From Bacillus shivajii (GTDB lineage: Bacteria; Bacillota; Bacilli; Bacillales; Salisediminibacteriaceae), in assembly GCF_020519665.1 (NCBI RefSeq), contig NZ_CP084703.1, positions 744,001-808,000 of the forward strand: a DNA stretch of 64,000 bases. Reading direction: 5' to 3'. A model generated the notes under the pieces. The model was not told the origin of the DNA, searched no databases, and worked only from the letters and a program-made list of their open reading frames with translations. Of the stretch, positions 16,873 through 26,641 are shown piece after piece (position 1 is the stretch's first letter; each line of letters starts with the position of its first letter). The translations under genes were made by a program, and so were the position numbers.

Positions 16873-17859
16873 GGTCGTCTCACCTTGTATAAATTCCACA
16901 TCAACAATGGTGTTGTTTACGTCATTATCTTCATTTTCGATCATTTTAATTAAGTTGGAGCATATCGCTTTTCCGAGCTTATCAGCAGGTTGATTAATGG
17001 TTGTAAGCTTTGGATTTTGTAAAAACTTCGTAAACTGATTATGGTCGTAACCAATGATTTTCAACTGTTCAGGTACTTTAATATTCTGTTTCAAAGCATG
17101 AATGTAAATAGCATAAGCTAAAATATCATTACTACAAAAAACACCATCATATTCTGATAACTGCTCGGCGACTTTTTCTTCAATAAAATCCTCAGGGTAG
17201 TAAGAGAAAGCTTGTCTGCTAAATTCTCCTTCCACTATATGAAAAGGGATATTATATTTCATACAAGTAAGCTTAAATGCGTCAGCACGCCTATTTGGCA
17301 ATACATCTAAATTTAATGGGCCGGATACATGTAGCAATTTTTTACAGCCTTTATTTATTAAGTGTTCTGTTGCCAATTCTCCGCCGTGAAAGTTGTCTGA
17401 TGTTACATAAGGGATATCATTTGAAATGATGCGGTCAAATGAGACAATTGGTAAGTTTACTTTTTTATATTCTTCGACGTTTAATGTTTGGCTACACATA
17501 ATGATGCCGTCAACGCGATTTTCCTTAAGCATACTAATATAATTTGTTTCTTTCTCTGCTTCATCTAGCGAATTACAAACAAGCAGTTTATAATTACTTT
17601 TATAAGCATACATTTCAATATTTTTAATAAGTTCTGCAAAAAATGGGTGTCCAGAGTCAGGAACAATTATGCCGATAATATAAGACTGACTTCTTTGCAA
17701 GGCACGAGCAATTTGGTTTGGAGAATAATCGATTGCAGCCATTGCTTCTTCCACTTTTCTTCTAGTTTCTTTCCCTATGTATCCTCTATTATTAATGACG
17801 CGTGAGACCGTCGTTACTGACACACCAGCCTTTTTTGCAACATCTTTAATATTTGCCAT
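16870..17859 (-). CDS. LacI-family regulator of the fructan/sucrose operon
   Basis: 329 aa. N-terminal LacI helix-turn-helix (MANIKDVAKKAGVSVTTVSR, residues 1-20) and hinge (YSPNQIARALQRSQ), followed by a periplasmic-binding-protein-like effector domain (residues ~60-329). It is divergent from the sugar-uptake operon, and four related operator-like sites fill the 477-bp region between them, so it most likely represses that operon and itself, with release by a fructoside (inference). The stop codon falls on the last base triplet of a mosaic repeat, so the original C-terminus may have been slightly altered. Confidence 0.85.
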   Translation of the reverse strand: MANIKDVAKKAGVSVTTVSRVINNRGYIGKETRRKVEEAMAAIDYSPNQIARALQRSQSYIIGIIVPDSGHPFFAELIKNIEMYAYKSNYKLLVCNSLDEAEKETNYISMLKENRVDGIIMCSQTLNVEEYKKVNLPIVSFDRIISNDIPYVTSDNFHGGELATEHLINKGCKKLLHVSGPLNLDVLPNRRADAFKLTCMKYNIPFHIVEGEFSRQAFSYYPEDFIEEKVAEQLSEYDGVFCSNDILAYAIYIHALKQNIKVPEQLKIIGYDHNQFTKFLQNPKLTTINQPADKLGKAICSNLIKMIENEDNDVNNTIVDVEFIQGETT

Positions 17860-17936
17860 GGTCGTCTCCTTTGTCCAATTCTCATCTCAAGTTGGAATGT
17901 GATTCGTTGATTTGTATTACTCAGTATACCATAATT

Positions 17937-17955
17937 ATGGTAACGATTGTCATAA
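17937..17955. promoter_or_regulatory. LacI-type operator copy 1
   Basis: ATGGTAACGATTGTCATAA, a variant of the sites at 18025, 18168 and 18232; lies nearest to the regulator gene and suits autoregulation. Confidence 0.55.
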
Positions 17956-18024
17956 AAACAAAAATACATCCGTATTCCTAATGAAGTCTTAAAATGATAA
18001 CAACTATAATTTTTTTGTGCAATT

Positions 18025-18041
18025 GTGGTAACGTTTGACAT
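18025..18041. promoter_or_regulatory. LacI-type operator copy 2
   Basis: GTGGTAACGTTTGACAT; its TTGACA could also act as a -35 hexamer. Confidence 0.65.
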
Positions 18042-18167
18042 AAAATTTGTTTTATCTAGTAATTATATGAGACATAGGAATTCTCAAAAGTGTAAGGGAA
18101 TCTAGTTTATTGTTACTTTAGTAGAGGTGTTATTATAATTAACCCCTTAATTTGAAACAAAAAATAT

Positions 18168-18186
18168 ATGAAAACGTTTGACATAC
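18168..18186. promoter_or_regulatory. LacI-type operator copy 3 (also cre-like)
   Basis: ATGAAAACGTTTGACATAC overlaps the -35 of the best operon promoter. It also resembles a CcpA cre site in its left half (TGAAAACGTTT), so catabolite repression is possible. Confidence 0.65.
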
Positions 18187-18206
18187 TTTAGAGCTCGGTG
18201 TAACAT
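18178..18206 (+). promoter_or_regulatory. Sigma-A promoter of the fructan operon
   Basis: TTGACA (18178-18183), 17-bp spacer, TAACAT (18201-18206). Operator copy 3 covers the -35, so repressor binding would block polymerase. Confidence 0.7.
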
Positions 18207-18231
18207 AAATGTAAGCTCTTTCATAAACATT

Positions 18232-18250
18232 TGTGGTAACGTTTGACACA
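18232..18250. promoter_or_regulatory. LacI-type operator copy 4
   Basis: TGTGGTAACGTTTGACACA, identical in its 14-base core to copy 2, downstream of the promoter at 18178-18206. Confidence 0.65.
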
Positions 18251-18336
18251 ATTTTTTTTGGAAAACAAATTGTTCGGAAGAGTGTATGTTATGGTTGTTA
18301 TTATTTTTATAAAAAATCTTTTAGGGGGAAAAAGGG

Positions 18337-19692
18337 ATGAAGAAAGCACTGAAATGGATGTTACCGATGACGTTATCATTTGGTTTGTTGGCTGCTTGTG
18401 GTGGTGATGATGAAGGTTCCTCGGCAGAACCGGAACAAGACGGCGAGGGTGAACAACCATCTGACGTTGTGGAAACGGGAGAGGCAGATCAAGGTGTTGA
18501 GGCCTCTGGTGATGAATCAGTTATGTTAGATATGTGGATTCATCAAACAGGAGAAGATGAAACAAACTTTTACATTGAACGAATCGACGCATTTAACGAA
18601 GCGCATGAAGATATCCATGTGAACGTTGAAATTATTATTGATGATGGTGGAAGCTCCTACAGTGACGCAGTCAACGCTTCACTTGTAGCTGGAAACTTAC
18701 CTGATGTTTTAGCATTAGATGGTCCTTATGTGGCAAGCTTTGCTGAAGCAGAAATTTTACTTGCTGTTGATGAATATATGACAGATGAAGATCGTAACGA
18801 CTTTGTTGACTCAATCCTTCAACAGGGGAGCTACGACGGACAGGTTTATTCATTAGGTGCAATGGAAGCATCTGTTCCTCTTTATTACAACAAAGATATT
18901 TTTGAAGAGGAAGGAATTGAAGCGCCAACAACAATTGAAGACGCTTGGACTTGGGATGAATTCCTCGAAGTATCAAAACAATTAACAACTGAAGATCGAT
19001 ACGGATTGAACTTATTTATGAACTATGGTGTTGGTGAATGGTTAACGTTCATGGGTGCACCATTTGTATGGTCAAATGGCGGAGCACTTATTTCAGAAGA
19101 CGGAACAACATCTGATGGTTACTTAAACAGTCCAGAAACAGTCGAAGGGTTAGAATTTGTAAAAACACTATTTGAAGAAGGTGTTGTCAATTTAACACCT
19201 GGTGAGATGGAGTTTGAAGAAGGAAATGCAGCGATGGCACTAGGTGGTCCGTGGATTGCTGTATCTGCTGATGACGCAGACTTCGAATGGGGAATGATGC
19301 CTTACCCTTATAGTGAAACACCGGTATCTCCATCAGGTAGTATGGCGTATGGCGTAACATCGACAACGGAATATCCTGAAGAAGCATTCCAAATTATGCA
19401 CTGGATGACAAATGAAGAGTCAGCTAAAGGACTTTCAGAGGTGACGGGTATGCCACCGGCGAGAATTTCCGCCTTTGATGCAATGGACCGTTACGATGAG
19501 TTGCCTTGGTCTGTTATCCGTGACCAAGTTATTGGGACAGCACAAGCTCGTCCGCAAACTCCGGCATACCCCGTGTTAACAGATGCGTTTGCACAAGCAT
19601 TCCATGCAGCGGCACTTGGTGAAGATCTTGAAGAGATATTAGATCAGCAAGTGCAACGTGTAGAGCGAGAGCTTCGTCGTTTTAACGACTAA
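18337..19692 (+). CDS. ABC transporter sugar-binding lipoprotein (fructosides)
   Basis: 451 aa; AGGGGG upstream. Signal peptide with lipobox LLAAC (Cys21), an acidic linker to about residue 65, then a family 1 (MalE-like) extracellular solute-binding domain: MLDMWIHQ start, GGPWIAV and the C-terminal hinge segments. It should capture sucrose or fructo-oligosaccharides at the cell surface for the two permeases that follow; specificity is inferred from the linked GH32 and fructokinase genes. No ATPase gene is in the operon, so a shared MsmX-type ATPase elsewhere is expected (known from B. subtilis). Confidence 0.88.
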   Translation: MKKALKWMLPMTLSFGLLAACGGDDEGSSAEPEQDGEGEQPSDVVETGEADQGVEASGDESVMLDMWIHQTGEDETNFYIERIDAFNEAHEDIHVNVEIIIDDGGSSYSDAVNASLVAGNLPDVLALDGPYVASFAEAEILLAVDEYMTDEDRNDFVDSILQQGSYDGQVYSLGAMEASVPLYYNKDIFEEEGIEAPTTIEDAWTWDEFLEVSKQLTTEDRYGLNLFMNYGVGEWLTFMGAPFVWSNGGALISEDGTTSDGYLNSPETVEGLEFVKTLFEEGVVNLTPGEMEFEEGNAAMALGGPWIAVSADDADFEWGMMPYPYSETPVSPSGSMAYGVTSTTEYPEEAFQIMHWMTNEESAKGLSEVTGMPPARISAFDAMDRYDELPWSVIRDQVIGTAQARPQTPAYPVLTDAFAQAFHAAALGEDLEEILDQQVQRVERELRRFND

Positions 19693-19725
19693 GAGAAAAT
19701 ACATTAGATTTGATTGAGAAAGGTA

Positions 19726-19750
19726 GGGGCTGAATGAATTTGTCAGCCCC
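19726..19750 (+). terminator. Intra-operon hairpin (partial terminator or mRNA stabiliser)
   Basis: GGGGCTGA and TCAGCCCC with a 9-nt loop, without a strong T-run, between the binding-protein and permease genes. Such hairpins often raise binding-protein yield relative to permeases. Confidence 0.65.
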
Positions 19751-19842
19751 ATCTTTATTACATGTTGATTCAAAGAATCAGGTAAAGGCGTTTTGAAAAA
19801 ACAACTTGAAAAACTTCTAGAAAGACGGGAGTGATCCTAAAG

Positions 19843-20742
19843 ATGGCTCGCAAAAAATACAGTTTGAAATCGAGAGAAGGAAAAGAAGCAGTTACCGGCT
19901 ATTTTTTCCTCCTTCCGGCACTGCTCTTGCTATCTATTTTTCTTTTATATCCAATGGGAGCTGCCTTTTATTATAGTTTCACAGATTTCTATATTCTTCG
20001 TCCGAATGATGTGAACTTCATCGGATTAGAAAACTTCCAAATGATCATAAGTGATTTGGAGTTTCGGAATGCTTTAGCGAACACACTTTACTTTACAGTA
20101 CTTGTCGTGCCAGTCCAAATTAGTGTTGCTTTAGGACTTGCGTTATTAGTAAACAAAAACTTAAAATTTAAGATTTTTTTCAGAACGGCTTATTTTTCAC
20201 CGGTCGTCATGTCACTTGTGGTTGTTTCGATCTTATGGACATTTATGTACAACCCTAATGAAGGACTAATTAATGAGTTTTTAGGGTTATTGGGCATTCC
20301 GCCTCAACCTTTCTTAACGAGTCCGGATCAAGCGATGAACTCTATTATTGCCATGTCTGTATGGCAAGGGGCAGGGTTTCAAATGATGATCTTTCTTGCC
20401 GGACTGCAAAATATTCCGAAACATTTGTATGAAGCAGCTGACATTGACGGGGCAAATACATTTCAGAAATTTTTAAACGTTACGTTGCCTGGCCTTCGGA
20501 ATGTTTCGATGTTCATTTTTATTACGATTACGATTGCGGCATTTAAACTGCTCGTTCAACCGATGATCATGACACAAGGCGGTCCACTAGGCTCGACAAA
20601 ATCTCTTGTCTACCATATTTATGAAGTTGGCTTTAACTACCGTGATGTAGGTTATGCATCTGCGATGGCCGTGGTATTTACTGTTATGGTATTAATCATT
20701 ACGATTATCCAAAGATTTGTCATAAAAGAGGAAAGGGGGTAA
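19843..20742 (+). CDS. ABC sugar permease, MalF-like
   Basis: 299 aa; ATG 19843 with GGAGTGAT upstream. Six membrane segments and the binding-protein-dependent permease motif EAADIDGANTFQKFLNVTLP (about residues 205-224), which docks to the ATPase. Forms a heterodimer with the next gene product; their genes overlap by one base. Carbohydrate-uptake-1 family. Operon position argues for sucrose/fructan import. Confidence 0.88.
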   Translation: MARKKYSLKSREGKEAVTGYFFLLPALLLLSIFLLYPMGAAFYYSFTDFYILRPNDVNFIGLENFQMIISDLEFRNALANTLYFTVLVVPVQISVALGLALLVNKNLKFKIFFRTAYFSPVVMSLVVVSILWTFMYNPNEGLINEFLGLLGIPPQPFLTSPDQAMNSIIAMSVWQGAGFQMMIFLAGLQNIPKHLYEAADIDGANTFQKFLNVTLPGLRNVSMFIFITITIAAFKLLVQPMIMTQGGPLGSTKSLVYHIYEVGFNYRDVGYASAMAVVFTVMVLIITIIQRFVIKEERG

Positions 20743-21602
20743 TGAAGGTGAAAAAAGACGAATTAATGAAAAGAACACTGTTGTATGTCATTATGAGCTT
20801 CTTGGCTGTCATCTTCTTATTCCCGCTTGTCTGGATGCTCATGTCATCGTTTAAGCAAGACGTGCAAATTTTCCGTGACATGACATCGATAAAGGCATTC
20901 CTTCCACCAATGCCAGGGGACATTGAGGGGGGTTATTTACAAAACTATTTGATGGCCTTTGAACGTGTGAACTTATTTCGCTATATCCTGAACAGTTTAA
21001 TTTATACGATTGGGATTATCTTTTTTGGACTTATTGTCAATTCAATGGCAGGGTATGCACTAGCGAGATTCAACTTCCCACTAAGAAGCTTCTGGCTAGC
21101 AGTCATTATCGCTACGTTAATTATCCCACCGGAAAGTATTTTCTTACCTCTATATGTACTTGTTTATAATCTCGGTTGGGTTAACACATATACAGCCTTA
21201 ATTGTTCCGTTTATAGCAAATGCTTTTGCGATTTTTCTATTCCGACAGTTTTTCTTAGACTTCCCAAGAGAACTAGAAGAAGCAGCAAAAATCGATGGGT
21301 GTTCTCAAATCGGGATTTTCTTTCGGATCATCGTTCCGCTCTCAAAGCCTGTCTTTGCAACAGTTGCGATTGTCTTGTTTATTAATCACTGGAACGACTT
21401 CTTATGGCCATTAGTTGTTGCAAATGATGACAGTATGCGAACAATTCAAATTGGCCTTCAGTTTTTCATGAATCAACCTCCCGTTCAATGGGGGCAAGTT
21501 ATGGCAGCCTTAACGGTTGCGACGATACCGATGCTGTTGATCTTTATTTTCCTACAACGTTATTATGTTCAAGGATTGGCTCATACAGGGTCGAAAAACT
21601 AA
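20742..21602 (+). CDS. ABC sugar permease, MalG-like
   Basis: 286 aa; its ATG shares one base with the stop codon of the preceding permease gene (TAATG), implying translational coupling; AAAGGGGG is upstream. Six membrane segments and EEAAKIDGCSQIGIFFRIIV as the EAA motif. Second subunit of the same importer. Confidence 0.88.
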   Translation: MKVKKDELMKRTLLYVIMSFLAVIFLFPLVWMLMSSFKQDVQIFRDMTSIKAFLPPMPGDIEGGYLQNYLMAFERVNLFRYILNSLIYTIGIIFFGLIVNSMAGYALARFNFPLRSFWLAVIIATLIIPPESIFLPLYVLVYNLGWVNTYTALIVPFIANAFAIFLFRQFFLDFPRELEEAAKIDGCSQIGIFFRIIVPLSKPVFATVAIVLFINHWNDFLWPLVVANDDSMRTIQIGLQFFMNQPPVQWGQVMAALTVATIPMLLIFIFLQRYYVQGLAHTGSKN

Positions 21603-21620
21603 GACAAGGCGGAGGTAATC

Positions 21621-22592
21621 ATGTCAAAAGTATTATGTTTAGGTGAAGCGTTAATCGACTTTATCCCAACACAAAATGGTCATCCATTGAAAGGTGTGGA
21701 GCAATTTAAAAAAGTAGCTGGGGGAGCACCTGCAAATGTCAGTGCTGCCATTGCAGGTTTAGGCGGAAAATCGTACATGATCGGAAAAGTAGGAGATGAC
21801 CCCTTCGGTGATTATTTAATTGAGACGTTAAAAAATAAAGGTGTTTACAGTGATTATCTTGTTAAGACGTCTAAAGCAAAAACAGCATTAGCCTTTGTTT
21901 CTTTACAGCAAGATGGGGAACGAGATTTTATGTTTTATCGGGAGCCGTCAGCAGATATGCTTCTTGAAAAAACAGAGATAAAAAGAGAATGGTTTAAAGA
22001 AGCAGGGATCTTTCATTTTGGTTCGATTTCTCTCATTGATGAACCGGTCAAAGGGGCAACTTTAGAAGCGATAAAGCAAGCACACGACAATGACTTCATT
22101 GTTAGTTTTGACCCAAATATCCGTCTTCCGTTATGGGAGAGTGAAGATGAGGCTAGATTCGAAATTTTACAAAGGATTCCGAAAGCGCATCTTTTAAAGG
22201 TGAGCGAAGAAGAGCTTTTCTTTTTAACAAGTATAAAAGATGAACGTAAGGCTGTTTCTGGTTTGATGACTGGCTCCGTAGAAATCATTGTTGTCACAAA
22301 AGGCGCCGATGGGTGTGTTTATTACACCAGGAAAACTTCTGGTGCTGTGAAGGGGATAACCGTAACACCGGTAGACACGACAGGAGCTGGAGATGCGTTT
22401 GTTGGTGGACTCTTATACAAACTGAGCCAACAAGTAGAAGACATAGGAGATTTTCGAAGAATACTAGAAAATAAAGCTAACATTGAGAGAGCGTTATTTT
22501 TTGCCAACGTTTCCGGAGCGCTTACAACAACGAGAAGAGGAGCAATTGCAGCTCTTCCTTCCTTTGAAGAAGTGAAGTTTGCTTCATCTTGA
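21621..22592 (+). CDS. Fructokinase (PfkB family)
   Basis: 323 aa; GGAGGT upstream, 18 bp after the permease gene. MSKVLCLGEALIDFIPTQNG and AGGAPANVSAAIAGLGG (signature 1), then DTTGAGDAFVGG (signature 2 with catalytic Asp). Sequence pattern is that of PfkB fructokinases (ScrK/CscK-like). It should phosphorylate fructose released inside the cell by the GH32 enzyme encoded next, giving fructose 6-phosphate. Confidence 0.88.
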   Translation: MSKVLCLGEALIDFIPTQNGHPLKGVEQFKKVAGGAPANVSAAIAGLGGKSYMIGKVGDDPFGDYLIETLKNKGVYSDYLVKTSKAKTALAFVSLQQDGERDFMFYREPSADMLLEKTEIKREWFKEAGIFHFGSISLIDEPVKGATLEAIKQAHDNDFIVSFDPNIRLPLWESEDEARFEILQRIPKAHLLKVSEEELFFLTSIKDERKAVSGLMTGSVEIIVVTKGADGCVYYTRKTSGAVKGITVTPVDTTGAGDAFVGGLLYKLSQQVEDIGDFRRILENKANIERALFFANVSGALTTTRRGAIAALPSFEEVKFASS

Positions 22593-22635
22593 TTGGTTGA
22601 TATAGAAATATGTTAGAGAGTTAGGAGTGTTGAAT

Positions 22636-24126
22636 TTGTCGGTTTTAAAACAAAACAAGGACAAAAATTATTATACTGAAGCATATAGACCACAGTTTCA
22701 TTTCACCCCGGAGAAAAACTGGATGAATGATCCAAATGGCCTCGTTTACTATGAGGGAGAATATCATTTGTTTTATCAATATCACCCTGATGGTCTCAAG
22801 TGGGGCCCGATGCATTGGGGGCATGCAGTAAGTAAAGATATGCTTCATTGGGAACATTTACCTATTGCCTTAAAGCCTGATGAACTAGGGATGGTCTTTT
22901 CGGGGAGTGCAGTAGTAGATTGGCATGATACGTCTGGATTTTTCAATGGCGGTCATGGACTTGTTGCGATTTATACTAGTGCCACTGAAGAAGTACAGCA
23001 GCAAAGTATTGCTTATAGTTCAGATAATGGGCGTACGTGGACAACGTATGAAGGGAACCCGGTTATTCCTAACCCGGGGATTGAAGACTTTAGAGATCCG
23101 AAAGTATTGTGGCATGATGAAACAAGTCAATGGATTATGGTGCTTGCTGCAGGACAGGAGATTATGTTTTACGGCTCACCGAACTTAAAAAATTGGACGC
23201 ATTTAAGTAACTTTGGCGAAGGTGAAGGTTCACACGATGGGGTATGGGAATGCCCGGATTTGTTTGAGTTGTCAATTGAAAACGATAGCAAAGGTGAAAC
23301 CCGGTGGGTACTGCAAGTAGATGTCCAAGATGGTGCAAATGCTGGAGGCTCAGGAGGCCAATATTTTGTCGGGCAGTTTGACGGAAAAGCTTTTAAGAAT
23401 GAAGATAAGCCAGAACGAGTTCGTTGGGTAGATTACGGGAAAGACTTCTATGCAACACAATCTTTTTCGGATATCCCTAAAACAGATGGTCGCCGCATTT
23501 GGCTTGCCTGGATGAGTAACTGGCAATATGCAAATGAAGTGCCGACTGACCCGTGGCGCAGTGCAATGAGTCTACCTAGGGAAGTCACGCTACAAAAAGG
23601 TGAAGATGGAGATATTATTCTAATTCAAAAACCAATTAAAGAGATTGAAAACCTAGAAAATGAAACATTTGTTGATAAAACACATAGAGTTAACAAAGGT
23701 GAAGAAGTGATAATTACGTCTCAGCCAAATGAGCCGTTTATGCTTGAAGTAGAAGTGGATATTTCTGCTGATAACACATCTGGTATCCGTTTGTTTGATA
23801 CGAAGGAAAATGAAGCAGCAGCCATTACCCTTGATCGAAAAAACGCTAAGCTTACGATAGACCGGGCAGAAATGTTTAATGGCCATTTTCATAAGGAATT
23901 TCCTGCAAAAACGACTGCTCCACTTCCTTCATTAGCAGGTAAGGTGGATTTACAAATCATTGTTGACAAAGGAAGTATCGAAGTCTTTTTAGAAAATGGA
24001 AAAATCACATTAACAAACTTAGTTCTTCCAAAACAAAACAGTGATTTTGTGATTTCAGCGTTTGCCGAAAAAGAAGATGTAAACTTGCACATTACAGGTA
24101 AAACGTTAAAATCTGTATGGGTATAA
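22636..24126 (+). CDS. GH32 beta-fructofuranosidase (cytoplasmic sucrose/fructan hydrolase)
   Basis: 496 aa from a TTG at 22636 placed 8 nt after AGGAG; GTG at 22627 lies inside that site. GH32 motifs: WMNDPNG with nucleophile Asp (about residue 32), FRDPK, and ECPD with acid/base Glu; a C-terminal beta-sandwich follows (from about residue 345). No signal peptide, so it works in the cytosol. The sugar arrives through an ABC system, not a PTS, so free sucrose or short fructans rather than sucrose 6-phosphate is the likely substrate; exo-levanase/inulinase activity is possible. Confidence 0.88.
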   Translation: MSVLKQNKDKNYYTEAYRPQFHFTPEKNWMNDPNGLVYYEGEYHLFYQYHPDGLKWGPMHWGHAVSKDMLHWEHLPIALKPDELGMVFSGSAVVDWHDTSGFFNGGHGLVAIYTSATEEVQQQSIAYSSDNGRTWTTYEGNPVIPNPGIEDFRDPKVLWHDETSQWIMVLAAGQEIMFYGSPNLKNWTHLSNFGEGEGSHDGVWECPDLFELSIENDSKGETRWVLQVDVQDGANAGGSGGQYFVGQFDGKAFKNEDKPERVRWVDYGKDFYATQSFSDIPKTDGRRIWLAWMSNWQYANEVPTDPWRSAMSLPREVTLQKGEDGDIILIQKPIKEIENLENETFVDKTHRVNKGEEVIITSQPNEPFMLEVEVDISADNTSGIRLFDTKENEAAAITLDRKNAKLTIDRAEMFNGHFHKEFPAKTTAPLPSLAGKVDLQIIVDKGSIEVFLENGKITLTNLVLPKQNSDFVISAFAEKEDVNLHITGKTLKSVWV

Positions 24127-24130
24127 TAAT

Positions 24131-24168
24131 AAGGGACTGTACCTTACAATAGGGGCAGTTCCTTTTCA
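24131..24168 (+). terminator. Terminator after the GH32 gene
   Basis: AAGGGACTG pairs with CAGTTCCTT and is followed by TTTTC; the YesL gene after it may be expressed by readthrough. Confidence 0.7.
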
Positions 24169-24251
24169 TTTACTAAGGATTTATTTACAACATGGGGACG
24201 AAACGGTAAAATATTCATTTGAACCGTTTGGTGATGAAAGGGAGAAAGCAA

Positions 24252-24863
24252 ATGCAACTTGGTGGAACATCTGGAGTAATTTATCGAGTTTCTGACTGGC
24301 TGATGAAACTTGCCGTCGTTAATGTCATGTGGATAGCATTTACAATTTTAGGTTTAGGCGTTTTTGGCTTTTACCCGGCGTTTATTGCAATGACAACGAT
24401 AATTATAGCGTGGAAGAACGGGGAGAACCCACCGTATATAAAAACATTTTTTCAAACATATAAACGGGTCTTTTTAAAAGCAAATAATGTTGCACTAGGA
24501 GCGATCCTACTTACCTTTTTATTGTTTGTGAACATGTCGATTATTCGCTATTTTGAAGGTTTTCTTTTTTACTTTTTTTTCGTAAGCACGATTATGTTGA
24601 TCTTGGTAGTGTGGAGCTCGCTAGTACTTGTTGCAATTGCGTATGGAAGAGAAGCTGAAACTTTTCATGTAAAGGACCACTTCCAGCAAATGTGGATGAT
24701 GATGGTGATGCATCCATTCAAATTAGTTGCTCTCATTCTTGGAATTGCGACTGTTGTAGTAACGATCTTGTTTTTCCCTGCGATTGCACCGTTTTACAGT
24801 GTAAGTGTACTCTCGTGGGTGGGTGTGTCATTGTTTTATAGCAATGCACAAGAAGCTGACTAA
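24252..24863 (+). CDS. YesL-family membrane protein (DUF624)
   Basis: 203 aa from ATG 24252 with GGGAG 7 nt upstream (the TTG at 24219 has none). About four to five membrane segments; LGVFGFYPAFIAMTTI and KNGENPPYIKTFFQTYKR match the DUF624/YesL pattern. This family is often the last gene in sugar ABC operons of Bacillaceae, as here; function unknown. Followed by a terminator, so it closes the fructan locus. Confidence 0.82.
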   Translation: MQLGGTSGVIYRVSDWLMKLAVVNVMWIAFTILGLGVFGFYPAFIAMTTIIIAWKNGENPPYIKTFFQTYKRVFLKANNVALGAILLTFLLFVNMSIIRYFEGFLFYFFFVSTIMLILVVWSSLVLVAIAYGREAETFHVKDHFQQMWMMMVMHPFKLVALILGIATVVVTILFFPAIAPFYSVSVLSWVGVSLFYSNAQEAD

Positions 24864-24894
24864 CATATTCTTAGATTGAATTCGTATAATGATG

Positions 24895-24938
24895 AAACAC
24901 ATGAGTTTTAGGGGAGTGAACTTATGTGTTTTTTTTTA
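24895..24938 (+). terminator. Terminator closing the fructan locus
   Basis: AAACACATGAGTT and AACTTATGTGTTT arms with a T9 run. Confidence 0.85.
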
Positions 24939-25079
24939 GGTTTGATTACTAGCTCTGGCAGAATGTCTTATGTAATTTAAACGCATTTTTATTGAGTCAT
25001 TATTTTCCATTCGCTATGATAAAACTAGAAATAGAAGAATGACTTTTGCAGCTCTATAAAGGTATAAAGGGGGAAAGGT

Positions 25080-26519
25080 ATGGGAGTTGAAGAAGCAGGT
25101 ATAAAAAATGAGTTGTTAGATTTAGATGCACGCACGATTGCCATGCTTATTAAAGAGAAAAAGATTTCGAGTGTTGAAGTTGTAAAAGCGTATATCAATC
25201 ACATAAAAAGAGTAAATCCGAATATTAACGCACTCGTAGAGGACCGCTTCAATATAGCGCTCGAGGAAGCGAAACAAAAAGATTTTCAATTACAAAATGG
25301 CGAAACAACAGGTATGCTTCATGGAGTGCCAATTAGTGTGAAAGAATCACTCCATGTTTCAGGGATGATTTCTTCTGGCGGAATGGTTGACCTAAAAAAT
25401 AACAAGGCAACGGAAGACGCCCTTGTTGTAGAACGTCTAAAAAAAGAAGGCGCAATTATTCTAGGAAAAACAAATACGCCGGAACTATGCTTTTGCCAAG
25501 AGACTGAAAATAAACTTTATGGTAAGACGAACAACCCGTGGGATGTGACGAAAACAGCTGGTGGGTCGAGCGGTGGTGAAGCGGCACTGCTAGCGACAGG
25601 AGGAGCAGCTGTTGGGATCGGATCTGATATTGGTGGATCTATTCGTTTTCCGAGTCATTTTAATGGTGTTGTCGGGTTTAAACCAGGAATGTTTCGCGTA
25701 TCACAAAAAGGACATTTTCCATTTGTCACCCACCCGTTACAACAACGTATGATCGGAATCGGACCGATCGGAAAGTCTGTGTCAGATATGGAAAAAATGT
25801 ATGAAATCATATCAGATCATAAACCAAAATCAAAGGATCTAACAGATTTTACGATCGAGATGCTTCCAAAAGAAACGGGATATCCTTTATCTGCAGCAAC
25901 AGATACGATCCTTTCAAGTGTCGAAGGTACCGTTCGTAAATCTTTTACTGTCACGAAAAACATTCCCCCATACTTTAAAGAGAGTGGTCAAGTATGGCAG
26001 GAGATCATGTCTATCAATGGCGGAGAAGAAATGAAAAATATTATTTTTCATAATCAAAAGCCACGGATTTTTTCCACATATATAAAAGAACGCATAACGA
26101 AGAAAACAAATATGCACGCTTACTTATCATGGGCGTTAATTGGCGCGAATATATTTAAGCCTTCTGAAAGTCGACTAGAACAAATTAATGAGATGATCAA
26201 AGTAGGAGATGAACAAATCACAGATTACTTACAAAACCGCCTGCTCATCTACCCTGTTTATTATTCAGGTGCGAAAAAACACGGCTCCGTCTATAAAGAG
26301 TTGTTCTCATTTCGAAAAACGTTTCTAACTTATATGCCATACATTGCCTACGCAAACGTCTGGGGATTGCCATCATTAGTCGTGCCAGCCGGCACAGATG
26401 AACACGGCATGCCGGTAAGTATCCAGATAATTAGCGGTAACGAAAACGAATTTGCGCTCTTCCAGCTCGGTAAACTCATTGAACAAAAACACCGCGGTTA
26501 TGTGAGATGTAAATGTTAG
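25080..26519 (+). CDS. Amidase-signature family hydrolase
   Basis: 479 aa; GGGGGAAA upstream. The catalytic triad is visible: Lys88 in VPISVKES, cis-Ser163 in GGSSGG and nucleophile Ser187 in GSDIGGSIRFP. Such enzymes cleave amides to acid and ammonia; substrate range is wide (glutamyl-tRNA amidotransferase A, fatty amides, aryl amides). The absence of gatC/gatB neighbours argues against GatA. Single-gene unit; substrate unknown. Confidence 0.85.
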   Translation: MGVEEAGIKNELLDLDARTIAMLIKEKKISSVEVVKAYINHIKRVNPNINALVEDRFNIALEEAKQKDFQLQNGETTGMLHGVPISVKESLHVSGMISSGGMVDLKNNKATEDALVVERLKKEGAIILGKTNTPELCFCQETENKLYGKTNNPWDVTKTAGGSSGGEAALLATGGAAVGIGSDIGGSIRFPSHFNGVVGFKPGMFRVSQKGHFPFVTHPLQQRMIGIGPIGKSVSDMEKMYEIISDHKPKSKDLTDFTIEMLPKETGYPLSAATDTILSSVEGTVRKSFTVTKNIPPYFKESGQVWQEIMSINGGEEMKNIIFHNQKPRIFSTYIKERITKKTNMHAYLSWALIGANIFKPSESRLEQINEMIKVGDEQITDYLQNRLLIYPVYYSGAKKHGSVYKELFSFRKTFLTYMPYIAYANVWGLPSLVVPAGTDEHGMPVSIQIISGNENEFALFQLGKLIEQKHRGYVRCKC

Positions 26520-26615
26520 GCACAAGGGTTGTGAAATTGAGCACTGAAACAAATAAATAGTAAGAAATGAATGGCCCTGCTTTAGGATATAGTGGTGGGT
26601 TGTAAAAACATTGGA

Positions 26616-26641
26616 GCTGTAATTCATGATAGAATTACAGC
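26616..26641. terminator. Inverted repeat between convergent amidase and Nudix genes
   Basis: GCTGTAATTC-ATGATA-GAATTACAGC, perfect 10-bp arms; the T-run is weak on both strands. Confidence 0.55.
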
